32,308 nt of DNA from Clostridia bacterium (GCA_017961575.1 JAGCXA010000030.1:1-32308), one strand, 5' to 3'; shown: positions 7,225-15,074, counted from the stretch's first letter. Notes: generated by a model not told the origin, from the sequence alone. A program made the numbers and translations.

Positions 7225-9111
7225 ATGAGAACCGAATCCTTCGACGCCGTGGTGATCGGGTCGGGCTGCGCGGGTTACAACTGCGCCGACTGGCTCTATG
7301 ATCTCGGGTACAAGAATATCGCGCTCCTGACCGAGGGGCGTCTGCTCGGCACCTCGCGCAACACGGGAAGCGACAAGCAGACCTACTACAAACTCTCGCT
7401 CGCGGGGAACGAGGGCGACAGCGTGATGAATATGGCAGAGACGCTGTTCTCGGGCGGAGCGATGGACGGCGACGTCGCGCTCGCCGAGGCGGCGAACTCG
7501 GCGCGCTGCTTCCTGAAACTCGCCGGGCTGGGCGTGAAGTTCCCGACCAACGAGTACGGGGAATTCGTCGGATACAAGACCGACCACGACCCCTTCTGCC
7601 GCGCGACCTCGATCGGCCCCTACACGTCCAAGGAGATGACCGAGGTGCTGGAAGCGGCGGTCGAACGGAAGGGGATCCGCATCCTTGACCGTACGCAGGC
7701 GATCTCGATCCTGACCGAGGGCGGGCGCGCGATCGGCGTGCTCGCGCTCGATACCGAAAAACCGGGCAAACCCGGCTTCGTCGCCATCTCTTCCCCGCAC
7801 GTCGTGCTGGCGACGGGGGGACCCGCCGCCGTCTACTTCGATTCGGTCTATCCCACGTCGCAGACCGGGAACTCGTCGCTCGCGCTCGAAGCGGGGGCGG
7901 CGTTCGGCAACCTGTCCGAATGGCAGTACGGGCTTGCCTCCACCGATTTCCGCTGGAACGTGTCGGGGACCTATCAGCAGGTGCTTCCCCGCTATATCTC
8001 GGTCGACGAAAACGGCGTGGAACGCGAATTTCTCTGCGACTATTTCGACGATAAGAGCGAGATGCTGAACCGCGTCTTCCTGAAAGGGTACGAGTGGCCC
8101 TTCGACGTGCGGAAACTGCACGGCTCGTCCTATATCGACCTCATCGTTTACCGCGAGAGCGTCGTCCTCGGACGGAAGGTCTACATGGACTTTACCCGCG
8201 AGCCGAGCGGGATCGGCGAGAACTTCTCCGGTGTCGGGGAGGTCGCGCGGAAATATCTTGCGAACTCCGACGCCCTGATCGCGCGTCCGATCGAACGGCT
8301 CTACAAGATGAATCCCGGCGCGATCTCGCTCTACGCCGAGCACGGGATCGACCTCTGGCACGAACCGCTCCGGGTCGCCGTCTGCGCCCAGCACAACAAC
8401 GGCGGAGTGCGGATCGACGCGAACTGGCAGACCACCGTCAAGGGGCTGTACGCCATCGGCGAGGCGGCGGGCAGTCTCGGCATCTTCCGTCCGGGCGGAA
8501 CCGCTTTGAACTCCTGCCAGGTCGGGGGACTCCGCGCGGCGCAGCACATCGTCTACGACAGCGACGCGAAACCCTCCCCGAACTTCGGCAAGATCGCCTC
8601 GGATGCGATGGCGAAAGCCGAGGCGCTGATCGAGAAGACCAAGGGCGAACGCTCGACCGTCGACGCGACGCGGGCGCGCTACGCCTCCCGGATGAGCGGG
8701 AACTTCGCGTTTCTCCGCAACATCCCCGAAATGAAGGCGGCGATGCCCAAAATCGAGGAGGATCTCGCGCGTTTCGCCGAGAAGAACAAATGGGCGACCC
8801 CCGACGAGATCCCGGGGCTCTTCAAGAACCTCGATATTATCCGCACGTCGCGCGCGATCGCGGCGGCGATCCTCTACACCGCCGAGCGGTTCGGCTCTCG
8901 CGGGTCGGGCTTCGTGCTCGACGGCGGGGACTTTATGGAGCGGAATCTCCGTCCCGAGGACGAAAGCGGAAGGGAGCGGATCGTGACGGTACGAAAGGAC
9001 GGCGAAGACCTGAAAATCGAGGTCGTGCCCGTCCGTCCGATCCCCGCCGACCGCGACCTCTGGTTTGAGAAGGTGTGGGCGAAATACAGGAAGAGGACCG
9101 AGAAAAAGTGA
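7225..9111 (+). CDS. FAD-binding oxidoreductase of the fumarate reductase/succinate dehydrogenase flavoprotein family
   Basis: A 628-residue flavoprotein. The ADP-binding fold starts at once with VVIGSGCAGYN (GxGxxG at 12-17), a mid-protein HVVLATGG closes the second FAD strand (about 190), and GLYAIGEAAGSLGIFRPGG (about 410-430) is the C-terminal FAD contact typical of FrdA/AprA/L-aspartate oxidase-type proteins. A C-terminal helical region (450-590) follows. No signal peptide, haem-binding motif or FMN-binding domain is present, so it is a soluble enzyme and not a respiratory fumarate reductase. It has GGGAGAAAG ahead of its ATG and closes the operon before a strong terminator. It may be an alkene/alkane redox enzyme or the electron feed for the old-yellow enzyme; the substrate cannot be read from sequence. 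Confidence 0.85.
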   Translation: MRTESFDAVVIGSGCAGYNCADWLYDLGYKNIALLTEGRLLGTSRNTGSDKQTYYKLSLAGNEGDSVMNMAETLFSGGAMDGDVALAEAANSARCFLKLAGLGVKFPTNEYGEFVGYKTDHDPFCRATSIGPYTSKEMTEVLEAAVERKGIRILDRTQAISILTEGGRAIGVLALDTEKPGKPGFVAISSPHVVLATGGPAAVYFDSVYPTSQTGNSSLALEAGAAFGNLSEWQYGLASTDFRWNVSGTYQQVLPRYISVDENGVEREFLCDYFDDKSEMLNRVFLKGYEWPFDVRKLHGSSYIDLIVYRESVVLGRKVYMDFTREPSGIGENFSGVGEVARKYLANSDALIARPIERLYKMNPGAISLYAEHGIDLWHEPLRVAVCAQHNNGGVRIDANWQTTVKGLYAIGEAAGSLGIFRPGGTALNSCQVGGLRAAQHIVYDSDAKPSPNFGKIASDAMAKAEALIEKTKGERSTVDATRARYASRMSGNFAFLRNIPEMKAAMPKIEEDLARFAEKNKWATPDEIPGLFKNLDIIRTSRAIAAAILYTAERFGSRGSGFVLDGGDFMERNLRPEDESGRERIVTVRKDGEDLKIEVVPVRPIPADRDLWFEKVWAKYRKRTEKK

Positions 9112-9116
9112 CTTTC

Positions 9117-9156
9117 AGAGCGGGGACCCCGACGGTTCCCCGCTCTTCTTTTTTCT
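9117..9156 (+). terminator. Rho-independent terminator of the redox operon
   Basis: A 12-bp stem with a bulge (AGAGCGGGGACC / GGTTCCCCGCTCT), followed by TCTTTTTTCTT. It starts 6 bp after the stop codon. Its T-tract abuts the -35 of the next promoter. Confidence 0.9.
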
Positions 9157-9185
9157 TGACAAGTCCGCACGGAATGCGGTATAAT
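9156..9185 (+). promoter_or_regulatory. Sigma-A promoter of the spermidine-synthase-like gene
   Basis: TTGACA, 18 bp, TATAAT, both hexamers perfect, 31 bp ahead of the ATG at 9217, which has AAAGGA upstream. Confidence 0.9.
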
Positions 9186-9216
9186 CGAAACATAAAATCC
9201 GAAAGGACGTTGCCCG

Positions 9217-10785
9217 ATGATCCGTAAAAAATGGTTTCTCTATCTGACCGAATTCTTTGCCGGGATGAGCGTGATGGCGGTCGAACTCGGCGCGTCGCGC
9301 CTGCTCGCCCCCTATTTCTCGTCGAGCCAGATCGTCTGGACGATCATCATCGGGACGATCATGATCGCGATGGCGCTCGGCAACGTGCTGGGCGGGCGGC
9401 TGGCGGACAAGAACAAGCCCGACCGGCTCTTTCTTCTGCTTCTTTTCGACGCGGTCTGGATCGGGGCGATCCCCTTCGTCGGGAAGTACGTGATCGCGGG
9501 GATCAGTTTCCTGTTCGCGCTCTTCATCAAGACGAATTTTCTCATCTGGGCGTCGCTCGTCTCGTGCCTCGTCCTTTTCGTCGGTCCGTGTCTTATCCTC
9601 GGGATGATCACGCCGTCGCTCATCAAATACGCCGTCCGGAGTCTGGAAAACAACGGGCGGATCGTCGGAGAACTCGAAGCTTTGCAAACCATCGGGAGCA
9701 TCATCGGCACCTTCATTCCGACCTTCGTGACCATCCCGCTCTTCGGGACCGCCGTCACCTTCCTCATCTTCGCGTCGATCCTTCTGACCCTCGCCCTGAT
9801 TTACCTTATCGCCGGGCGGCGCAAATATCTGCCGCTTCTCGCGACCCCGCTTCTCTTCGCCGTTCTCTTTACCTTCGCGCCGCGCGTGTCCTACTCCTTC
9901 TGGGGCGACGATATCGTGTACGAGGACGAGTCGGTCTACAACTATCTCCGGGTGGAGGACACCGAGGACGAAACCATCCTCTCGACGAACGTCCTCTTCG
10001 GCGTGCAGTCGATCAAGCGCAAAAACGTCGACTTAACGGGGCTCTACTACGACTACGCGCTCGGCGCGAACTATATGATCGACGCGGACGAGCCGACGAT
10101 GCTGATCCTCGGGATGGGGAGCGGCACCTTTGCGAGTCAGACGCTGAAATACGATCCGCGCTTCTTGGTCGAGGGGGTCGAGATCGACCGCAAGATCATC
10201 GACCTGACCTACAAGTATTTCGACCTCGATCCCGCCGTGCGCGTCGTCGAGTACGACGGGCGGGCGTACCTTTCGGACGCGGGCGTCTACGACGTGATCA
10301 TGGTCGACGCCTATCAGGACATCACGATCCCGTTCCAGATGTCGAGCGTCGAGTTCTTCTCGCTCGTCTCGAAGCACCTCGCCCCCGGCGGGGTGATGGT
10401 CGTCAACCTGAATATGGTCGCCGACGTGAAGGACAACATCAACGACTACCTGAAAGACACGATCAACCGGGTGTTCCAGGTCGTCTACGAGTGCCCGACC
10501 GACGGGACCAACTGTATCCTCTTCGCCTCGGATAACGAGGGGATCTTCGACGTGTTCGACGCGCGGGTCGCGACGCTCACGGGTCCGATCCGTTCGATGA
10601 TGGGGCGGGTGCGCGAGCGATCGTCCCTCACCGAGAAGGGCGATCGCGTCCTGACCGACGACCGCGCCCCGGTCGAGCTGCTCGGAATGAAGGTGCTCGA
10701 CGCGATGATCCAAGAGGAACTCGCCGATCTGCGCGAACAGTTCCGCGGCAAGAATCTTGCCGAGTTGATCCGGCTGCTGCATTGA
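9217..10785 (+). CDS. Membrane-anchored fused MFS/spermidine synthase-like protein
   Basis: A 522-residue two-part protein. Residues 10-225 form six to seven transmembrane segments of the kind seen in fused MFS/spermidine synthase proteins (ELGASRLLAPYFSSSQIVW near 23, LILGMITPSLI at 126-136). Residues 230-500 form a SpeE-like Rossmann domain facing the cytoplasm: LGMGSG at 298-303 binds the aminopropyl donor, VEID at 321-324 follows, and an acidic DAYQD motif comes near 360. True spermidine synthases use decarboxylated SAM and putrescine; membrane-fused members are often not proven polyamine synthases. It is followed by the HAD gene with 14 bp between them, so the two form an operon. Confidence 0.88.
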   Translation: MIRKKWFLYLTEFFAGMSVMAVELGASRLLAPYFSSSQIVWTIIIGTIMIAMALGNVLGGRLADKNKPDRLFLLLLFDAVWIGAIPFVGKYVIAGISFLFALFIKTNFLIWASLVSCLVLFVGPCLILGMITPSLIKYAVRSLENNGRIVGELEALQTIGSIIGTFIPTFVTIPLFGTAVTFLIFASILLTLALIYLIAGRRKYLPLLATPLLFAVLFTFAPRVSYSFWGDDIVYEDESVYNYLRVEDTEDETILSTNVLFGVQSIKRKNVDLTGLYYDYALGANYMIDADEPTMLILGMGSGTFASQTLKYDPRFLVEGVEIDRKIIDLTYKYFDLDPAVRVVEYDGRAYLSDAGVYDVIMVDAYQDITIPFQMSSVEFFSLVSKHLAPGGVMVVNLNMVADVKDNINDYLKDTINRVFQVVYECPTDGTNCILFASDNEGIFDVFDARVATLTGPIRSMMGRVRERSSLTEKGDRVLTDDRAPVELLGMKVLDAMIQEELADLREQFRGKNLAELIRLLH

Positions 10786-10799
10786 CGAAAGGAAAACCG

Positions 10800-11519
10800 A
10801 TGCTGAAAACCATTCTGTTCGACCTTGACGGGACGCTGCTCCCGATGGAGGAGCCGCGCTTCCTCGAAGGGTACTTCGGACTTCTGACGCGGGCGATGGC
10901 GCCGCACGGATTTGACGGGAAGGAACTGGTCGCCGTTCTCTGGCAGGGGGTCGCCGCGATGGTCGCAAACGACGGAGCGAAAACCAACGAAGCCGTTTTC
11001 CGCGACGTTTTCGCCCGCGCCTATCCCGACCGGGACGCCGACGACGCCCTCGCGCTGCTCGAAACCTTCTACCGCACGGATTTCAACCGGGCGGCGGCGT
11101 GCTGCGGGTTCAATCCAGCGGCGGGGGAGACGGTCCGGGAACTGAAACGGCGGGGGTTTTCGCTTGTTCTCGCGTCGAACCCCGTCTTTCCGCGCTTCGC
11201 GCAGGAGGCGCGACTTCGCTGGGCGGGGGTCGATCCCGCCGATTTCTCCCTCTTTACTTCCTACGAGAACTTCTCCTTTTCCAAGCCCAACCCCGACTAC
11301 TACCGGGCGATCCTGTCATTGCGCGGACTCGCCCCCGACGAGTGCCTGATGGTCGGGAACGACGCCGCGGAGGACGCGACGGCGGCGGGGGAAGCCGGGA
11401 TCCCGGTCTTCCTTCTGACCGACTGTCTCATCAACCGGAAGGGGAAAGACGTCACGAGGTGGCGACGCGGGAGTTTTCCAGAGTTGATGCGCGTGATCGA
11501 CGAGGCGACGGGAAACTGA
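10800..11519 (+). CDS. HAD-superfamily phosphatase
   Basis: A 239-residue hydrolase starting MLKTILFDLDGTLLP, with the nucleophile Asp in the DLDGT motif near residue 9. Motif II Ser is in VLASNP (about 130), the motif III Lys in SFSKPNPDYY (about 165) and the acidic motif IV is GNDAAED (about 190). The helical cap between residues 17 and 110 places it with subclass I HADs that act on small phosphorylated metabolites. The start is the ATG at 10800 with AAAGGA seven bases upstream; an in-frame TTG 18 bp earlier has no such site. It is the second gene after the spermidine-synthase-like gene and is followed by a clear terminator. The substrate is unknown. Confidence 0.9.
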   Translation: MLKTILFDLDGTLLPMEEPRFLEGYFGLLTRAMAPHGFDGKELVAVLWQGVAAMVANDGAKTNEAVFRDVFARAYPDRDADDALALLETFYRTDFNRAAACCGFNPAAGETVRELKRRGFSLVLASNPVFPRFAQEARLRWAGVDPADFSLFTSYENFSFSKPNPDYYRAILSLRGLAPDECLMVGNDAAEDATAAGEAGIPVFLLTDCLINRKGKDVTRWRRGSFPELMRVIDEATGN

Positions 11520-11531
11520 ATCCGAAAAAAG

Positions 11532-11565
11532 AAACAGCCGGGCGAACGGTTCGCCCGGCTGTTTT
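11532..11565 (+). terminator. Terminator after the HAD phosphatase gene
   Basis: A perfect 15-bp stem (AAACAGCCGGGCGAA and its complement) with a 3-nt loop and a following TTTT. Its AAA/TTT base makes it potentially bidirectional. Confidence 0.85.
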
Positions 11566-11633
11566 GACGCTCTGTCGCGCGCCGCCGCGTTCCGGCATAT
11601 CCTGTATATGACGGAAAAACGCGGGAAGGACGT

Positions 11634-12425
11634 GTGAAACGAAAGATGGTTCAAGCGATCCCGGGGCTTCTGCTCCCTTTTCTCGGTACGGCGGCGGGCG
11701 CCGCCTGCGTTCTCTTTCTCCGGGGGACGCTCGGACGGGGCGTCTCGCGCGCCCTGACCGGGTTTGCCGCCGGAGTGATGGTGGCGGCATCGGTGTGGAG
11801 TCTTTTGCTCCCCGCGATCGAGCAGTCGGCTACGTGGGGACGCTTCTCTTTCTTCCCCGCTCTGATCGGGTTCTGGGGCGGGGTGCTTTTCCTGCTTCTG
11901 CTCGACCGGGTGATCCCGCACCTGCACGCCGGGGCGAGCCGCGCCGAGGGGCCGCACAGCCGCCTGACCCGCGTGACGATGACCGTGCTTGCCGTCACGC
12001 TCCACAATATCCCGGAGGGGATGGCGGTCGGCGCGGTGTACGCCGGGCTGATCTCCGGCTCGCCCGAAATCACGGCGGGCGGGGCGTTCGCGCTCGCAGT
12101 CGGGATCGCGATCCAGAACTTCCCGGAGGGGGCGATCGTCTCACTTCCCCTCTCCGCCGCCGGACGGTCGAAGGGACGCGCGTTTCTCTCCGGGGTGCTG
12201 TCCGGGATCGTCGAGCCGATCTTCGGGCTGTTCACGATCCTTGCGGCGGAGCAGTTCGTTCCCGCGATGCCGTATCTGCTCGCCTTCGCCGCCGGGGCGA
12301 TGATCTACGTCGTGGTGGAGGAGTTGATCCCCGAAGCGTCGGCGGGCGAACATTCGGACCTCGGCGTGCTGTTCTTCTCGGTCGGTTTTACCGTGATGAT
12401 GATCCTCGACGTGGCGCTGGGGTAA
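11634..12425 (+). CDS. ZIP-family metal transporter (ZupT-like)
   Basis: A 263-residue transporter with about eight transmembrane segments that would import Zn2+ or other divalent metals. The two diagnostic metal-site helices are present: HNIPEGMAVG at 124-133 and QNFPEGAIVS at 161-170, with an EELIPEA motif near 224 and HSD after it. A charged, His-containing loop (PHLHAGASRAEGPHSR, 95-110) lies between segments 3 and 4, as usual for the family. The start is a GTG at 11634 just after GGAAGGA; an ATG 12 bp later is an alternative. It lies in a neighbourhood with a manganese exporter and a Zn/Cd ATPase but has no visible metal-responsive operator. A hairpin array follows it. Confidence 0.92.
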   Translation: MKRKMVQAIPGLLLPFLGTAAGAACVLFLRGTLGRGVSRALTGFAAGVMVAASVWSLLLPAIEQSATWGRFSFFPALIGFWGGVLFLLLLDRVIPHLHAGASRAEGPHSRLTRVTMTVLAVTLHNIPEGMAVGAVYAGLISGSPEITAGGAFALAVGIAIQNFPEGAIVSLPLSAAGRSKGRAFLSGVLSGIVEPIFGLFTILAAEQFVPAMPYLLAFAAGAMIYVVVEELIPEASAGEHSDLGVLFFSVGFTVMMILDVALG

Positions 12426-12480
12426 AGGGGACGCGCGCCCGCTTTCCTTACCATCACCCGCGCCAAACGCCGCGGCTGTT

Positions 12481-12734
12481 ATATCGAATGGCGCTCCGCG
12501 CCCCATCCTTCTGTCTCTTTCGCGCGGCGTAGGGGGCATCGGGGGTTCCAAAAACGAGCGCGTCGAGTTTTTGGGATTCCCGGTGCGAGGGGTCCCCCGC
12601 CGCATATCACGTTCCGCGCAGTTGCGCGGAACATATCGTGTCCGCCGCGTGCGGCGGACATATCGCGAGAGCCGACCGTCGAACACGGTCGGCTCTCATA
12701 TCGCGAACGGCGGCGGATCACTCCGTCGCCGTTC
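12481..12734. repeat. Hairpin array A (CATATCGCG linkers)
   Basis: Lies between the convergent ZIP and GNAT genes. From 12603 onward, four hairpins with unrelated arms are joined by an almost constant linker: CATATCACG (12603), hairpin GTTCCGCGC; CATATCGTG (12632), hairpin with TCCGCCG arms; CATATCGCG (12659), hairpin GAGAGCCGACCGT; CATATCGCG (12697), hairpin GAACGGCG. The last base(s) of each linker start the next stem. The left part (12488-12575) holds two further hairpins (ATGGCGC arms; CCAAAAAC / GTTTTTGG) with only a trace of the linker (TATATCGA). There is no ORF and no T-run, so it is not a set of classic terminators. Nothing else is seen in 12426-12480. Confidence 0.8.
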
Positions 12735-12757
12735 CTATCAACAGGGCGCCCGCATCT

Positions 12758-13237
12758 TTACCGCAAGACTTGCTCCATTCCGGTTTTCTGCACCTTCATC
12801 CCGCACTTGCGGTAGAAGGCGAGGGCGGCGTCGTTGCCCTCCCAGACGTTCAGGGTCACGTTGTGACAGCCGCTCTTTTTCGCGTAATCGAGAACGAAGC
12901 GGTAGAGAGAGGCGCCGATCCCTCGCCCGCGCGCGCCCTCGTCGACGCAGAGGTCGTCGAGGTAGAGCGTTTTGCCGTCGACGAGATTATTGTCGTTCTC
13001 ACGTTTCTGCACGATACAGAAGGCGTAGCCGACGACGGTCCCGTCCGCCTCGCAAACGAAGACGGGGGTATTCGGGTCGGCGAAAATGGCGCGCAGTTCG
13101 TCGTCGTTATACTTGCGGGAATTGGTCTTGAACAGGTCGGGGCGGATTCTGTGATGCACCTCGTTTACCTGCAACAGCAGGTCGCCCACGCGGGGAATAT
13201 CGCGCTCCTCGGCGCGGCGGATGATCGGTTCTTGCAT
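12758..13237 (-). CDS. GNAT-family N-acetyltransferase
   Basis: A 159-residue single-domain acetyltransferase that would move an acetyl group from acetyl-CoA to an amine. Strand beta-4 and the acetyl-CoA pyrophosphate loop read LYLDDLCVDEGARGRGIGASL (91-111, motif A RGRGIG). A second block NVWEGNDAALAFYRKCGM near 135-150 is the usual C-terminal motif B. The ATG at 13237 has AAGGAG at a good distance. It has its own promoter and appears monocistronic. The substrate (small amine, antibiotic or protein N-terminus) cannot be told from sequence. Confidence 0.92.
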   Translation of the reverse strand: MQEPIIRRAEERDIPRVGDLLLQVNEVHHRIRPDLFKTNSRKYNDDELRAIFADPNTPVFVCEADGTVVGYAFCIVQKRENDNNLVDGKTLYLDDLCVDEGARGRGIGASLYRFVLDYAKKSGCHNVTLNVWEGNDAALAFYRKCGMKVQKTGMEQVLR

Positions 13238-13265
13238 GGGCGTTCTCCTTTCCTTTTACGCGAAT

Positions 13266-13294
13266 AGAATAGCACGGTTTTCGCGTTTTGTCAA
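13266..13294 (-). promoter_or_regulatory. Promoter of the GNAT gene
   Basis: Minus strand TTGACA, 17 bp, TATTCT, about 28 bp before the ATG. The hairpin array D begins 15 bp upstream of its -35. Confidence 0.8.
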
Positions 13295-13309
13295 TTGAAA
13301 AAACTGTGA

Positions 13310-13497
13310 GTTATGTTTCTGCGGCAGAAGTTATGAGTTTGGCTTGCGCCAAACGTTATGGATTCGGCTGCCGCCGAACGTTATGATATGATCGCCGGTC
13401 ATTTCCAACGTGCCGTCAGGCACTCATAACTGCGCGAAGCGCATCAAAACTCATCACTTGCCGCAGGCGATCATAACTGATCCGAAAAAGTCGGATC
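13310..13497. repeat. Hairpin array D (GTTATGA / TCATAAC linkers, mirrored halves)
   Basis: Fills the space between the divergent GNAT and mntP promoters. Left half: GTTATG at 13310, 13330, 13355 and 13380, each next to a short hairpin (TTCT..AGAA; GTTTGGC..GCCAAAC; TTCGGC..GCCGAA). Centre: ATGA tcgccgg TCAT at 13388-13402. Right half: hairpins GTGCC..GGCAC, TGCGC..GCGCA and TTGCC..GGCGA followed by TCATAAC (13424), the degenerate TCAAAAC (13444) and TCATAAC (13471). The right linker is the reverse complement of the left linker, so the array is mirrored. It ends in a GATCCGA / TCGGATC hairpin (13479-13497). Confidence 0.75.
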
Positions 13498-13581
13498 CGT
13501 CGCCGCCCTTTTTCGCGCGTTTGCGTCCTCCCCCGCGTGGTATAATCGGGAAGCGAAAGGGGGCGGGTACGTACGTTTCAG

Positions 13582-14166
13582 GTGTTTTTGATCGGCGTGG
13601 GGCTCTCGATGGACGCCTTCGCCGTCGCGGTCTGCCGGGGGTTGGCGCTCCGGCGTCCCTCGCCGGGGGAGTATCTTGCGGTCGCGCTCTGGTTCGGCGG
13701 GTTTCAGGCGCTGATGCCGCTTCTCGGCTCTCGGTTGGGGGCGGAGTTCGGGCGGCATATCGACGGGGTGGATCATATCCTCGCCTGCCTGATCCTCTCT
13801 CTGATCGGGTTCAATATGATCCGCGAGGGGCTCGCGAAGCCCGACGGGAAAGGAAACGCCGCCCCGCCGACAAAATCGGGGGACGGCGAAATTCTACCCG
13901 CGAAGCGCGGCGTGCTTTCGCTCTTTTTGCTCGCCGTGGCGACCAGTATCGACGCCTTCGCCGTCGGGATCTCGTTCGGGGTGATGGGGAACGTGAAGAT
14001 CCTTCCGTCCGTGTGCCTGATCGGCGCGACCACCGCCGCCCTCTCCGCCGTCGGGCTCGGGATCGGGTCGCTCTTCGGCGCGAAGGCAAAGTCCCGCGCG
14101 GAACTTTCGGGCGGCGTCCTGCTCGTCCTTGTCGGGGTGAAGATCCTCGTCGAGGGGTTTCTATAA
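13582..14166 (+). CDS. mntP: Manganese efflux pump MntP
   Basis: A six-helix inner membrane exporter of Mn2+, 194 residues. The two inverted halves each carry the family signature: GLSMDAFAVAVCRG at 7-20 and TSIDAFAVGISFG at 121-133, whose Asp residues (11 and 124) are the ion-handling ones. A charged loop (84-110) links the halves. The start is a GTG at 13582, with GGGGGC rather far upstream, so the true start may differ by a few codons. A TATAAT at 13541-13546 gives a very short leader, and the -35 is weak. The yybP-ykoY Mn riboswitch that precedes many mntP genes does not fit in this leader, so control must be different here. Confidence 0.92.
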   Translation: MFLIGVGLSMDAFAVAVCRGLALRRPSPGEYLAVALWFGGFQALMPLLGSRLGAEFGRHIDGVDHILACLILSLIGFNMIREGLAKPDGKGNAAPPTKSGDGEILPAKRGVLSLFLLAVATSIDAFAVGISFGVMGNVKILPSVCLIGATTAALSAVGLGIGSLFGAKAKSRAELSGGVLLVLVGVKILVEGFL

Positions 14167-14167
14167 C

Positions 14168-14313
14168 GCCGCCCGTGCAAAAGCACGGGCGGCATATCGC
14201 GCGGAGTGCCAACGGCACTACGCATATCGCGTCCGCGTCTGCGGACATATCGCGTTGCGCGAAGATCGCGCAACATATCGCGCGAAACGCCGGGGTTTCC
14301 CCCGGCGTTTCGC
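14168..14313. repeat. Hairpin array B (CATATCGCG linkers)
   Basis: Fills the space between the convergent mntP and thioredoxin genes. Five hairpins are separated by four perfect CATATCGCG linkers (14193, 14223, 14246, 14274). The arms are GCCGCCCGTGC (loop AAAA), AGTGCC, GTCCGC, GTTGCGCG and GCGAAACGCCGGGG, each followed by its complement. The linker's last GCG usually begins the next stem. It starts 2 bp after the mntP stop and ends 4 bp before the thioredoxin stop, so it would form the 3' untranslated region of both transcripts. Confidence 0.85.
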
Positions 14314-14317
14314 CTAT

Positions 14318-14632
14318 TCAGCGCGCTTTCAGTTCGGCGATCTTCGCCGTCAATTCGGGCTTGCGCTGTACGCCGAGCGTGCGGGTGACTTCCTCCCCGT
14401 TTTTGAGAAAAACGAGCGTCGGGATGCTCATGATCCCGAAGCGGCGGGAGAGTTCGGGCGCCTGGTCGACGTCGATCCGGAAAAACTCGACGCCCTCGGT
14501 CTCCTTTTCCACGCTTTCCAGGATCGGGGCGAGCATCTTGCAGGGTCCGCACCAGGTCGCGAAAAAGTCGACCACGGCGAGGGGGGCGGCGGAGATCGCC
14601 GCGTCGAAGGTTTTGTCGTTCAGTTCGGGCAT
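14318..14632 (-). CDS. trxA: Thioredoxin
   Basis: A 104-residue cytoplasmic thiol-disulfide reductant. The redox motif WCGPCK is at 27-32, preceded by VVDFFAT, and the cis-proline loop is SIPTLVF near 75. Its length and architecture are standard for thioredoxin 1. AGGAGG stands 8 bases before the ATG. No consensus promoter is obvious in 14633-14727. It would receive electrons from thioredoxin reductase, which is not in the window. Confidence 0.96.
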   Translation of the reverse strand: MPELNDKTFDAAISAAPLAVVDFFATWCGPCKMLAPILESVEKETEGVEFFRIDVDQAPELSRRFGIMSIPTLVFLKNGEEVTRTLGVQRKPELTAKIAELKAR

Positions 14633-14727
14633 GTTTTCGTCCTCCTGTCGGTTATTTTCAGTATGGCGTGTTCGGGCGGGCGTTATACGCGGGGCGGCGA
14701 AGTTCCCGCCGCGCGTGGGAAACGGTC

Positions 14728-15074
14728 AGAGGTCTTTCAGCGCTTTCTCGATCTCCGCGATGCGGTCGCGCGCCTGATGGCGCAGGATCAGCGCGGGACA
14801 GAACGCAGCGCGCGAGAGCGATTCAACAAAGAATCAAAAACCTGTACGGCGCGTCTGTTCTTGAAAAAATCAGAGGTCTTTCAGCGCTTTTTCGATCTCC
14901 GCGATGCGGTCGCGCGCCTGATGGCGCAGGATCAGCGCGGGACAGAACGCAGCGCGTGAGAGCGATTCAACAAAGAATCAAAAACCTGTACGGCGCGTCT
15001 GTTCTTGAAAAAATCAAAGGTCTTTCAGCGCTTTCTCGATCTCCGCGATGCGGTCGCGCGCCTGGTGGCGCAGG
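14728..15074 (-). repeat. Tandem 144-bp repeat built from the 3' end of the LRR gene
   Basis: Two nearly identical 144-bp units (14728-14871 and 14872-15015) follow the LRR gene; I count two base differences between them. Each begins with the same ~57 bp as the gene's own last codons (15016-15072, encoding RHQARDRIAEIEKALKDL and the stop), then adds 87 bp not found in the gene body, including a GATTC tttgtt GAATC hairpin. The unit length is exactly 48 codons, yet each unit carries the stop, so read-through would not extend the protein far. The near identity points to recent duplication. Confidence 0.85.

Noticed and set aside
10782-10799. TTG start six codons upstream for the HAD gene
   Set aside because: It overlaps the end of the preceding gene, has no ribosome binding site, and the ATG at 10800 starts directly at the family's first beta-strand.
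12603-12734. CRISPR-like look of regularly spaced CATATCGCG
   Set aside because: The repeat is only 9 nt, the spacers are hairpins and not unique foreign-like sequence, and there are no cas genes.
13541-13582. yybP-ykoY manganese riboswitch before mntP
   Set aside because: The leader from the TATAAT to the start is too short and lacks the conserved motif; array D is a different structure.
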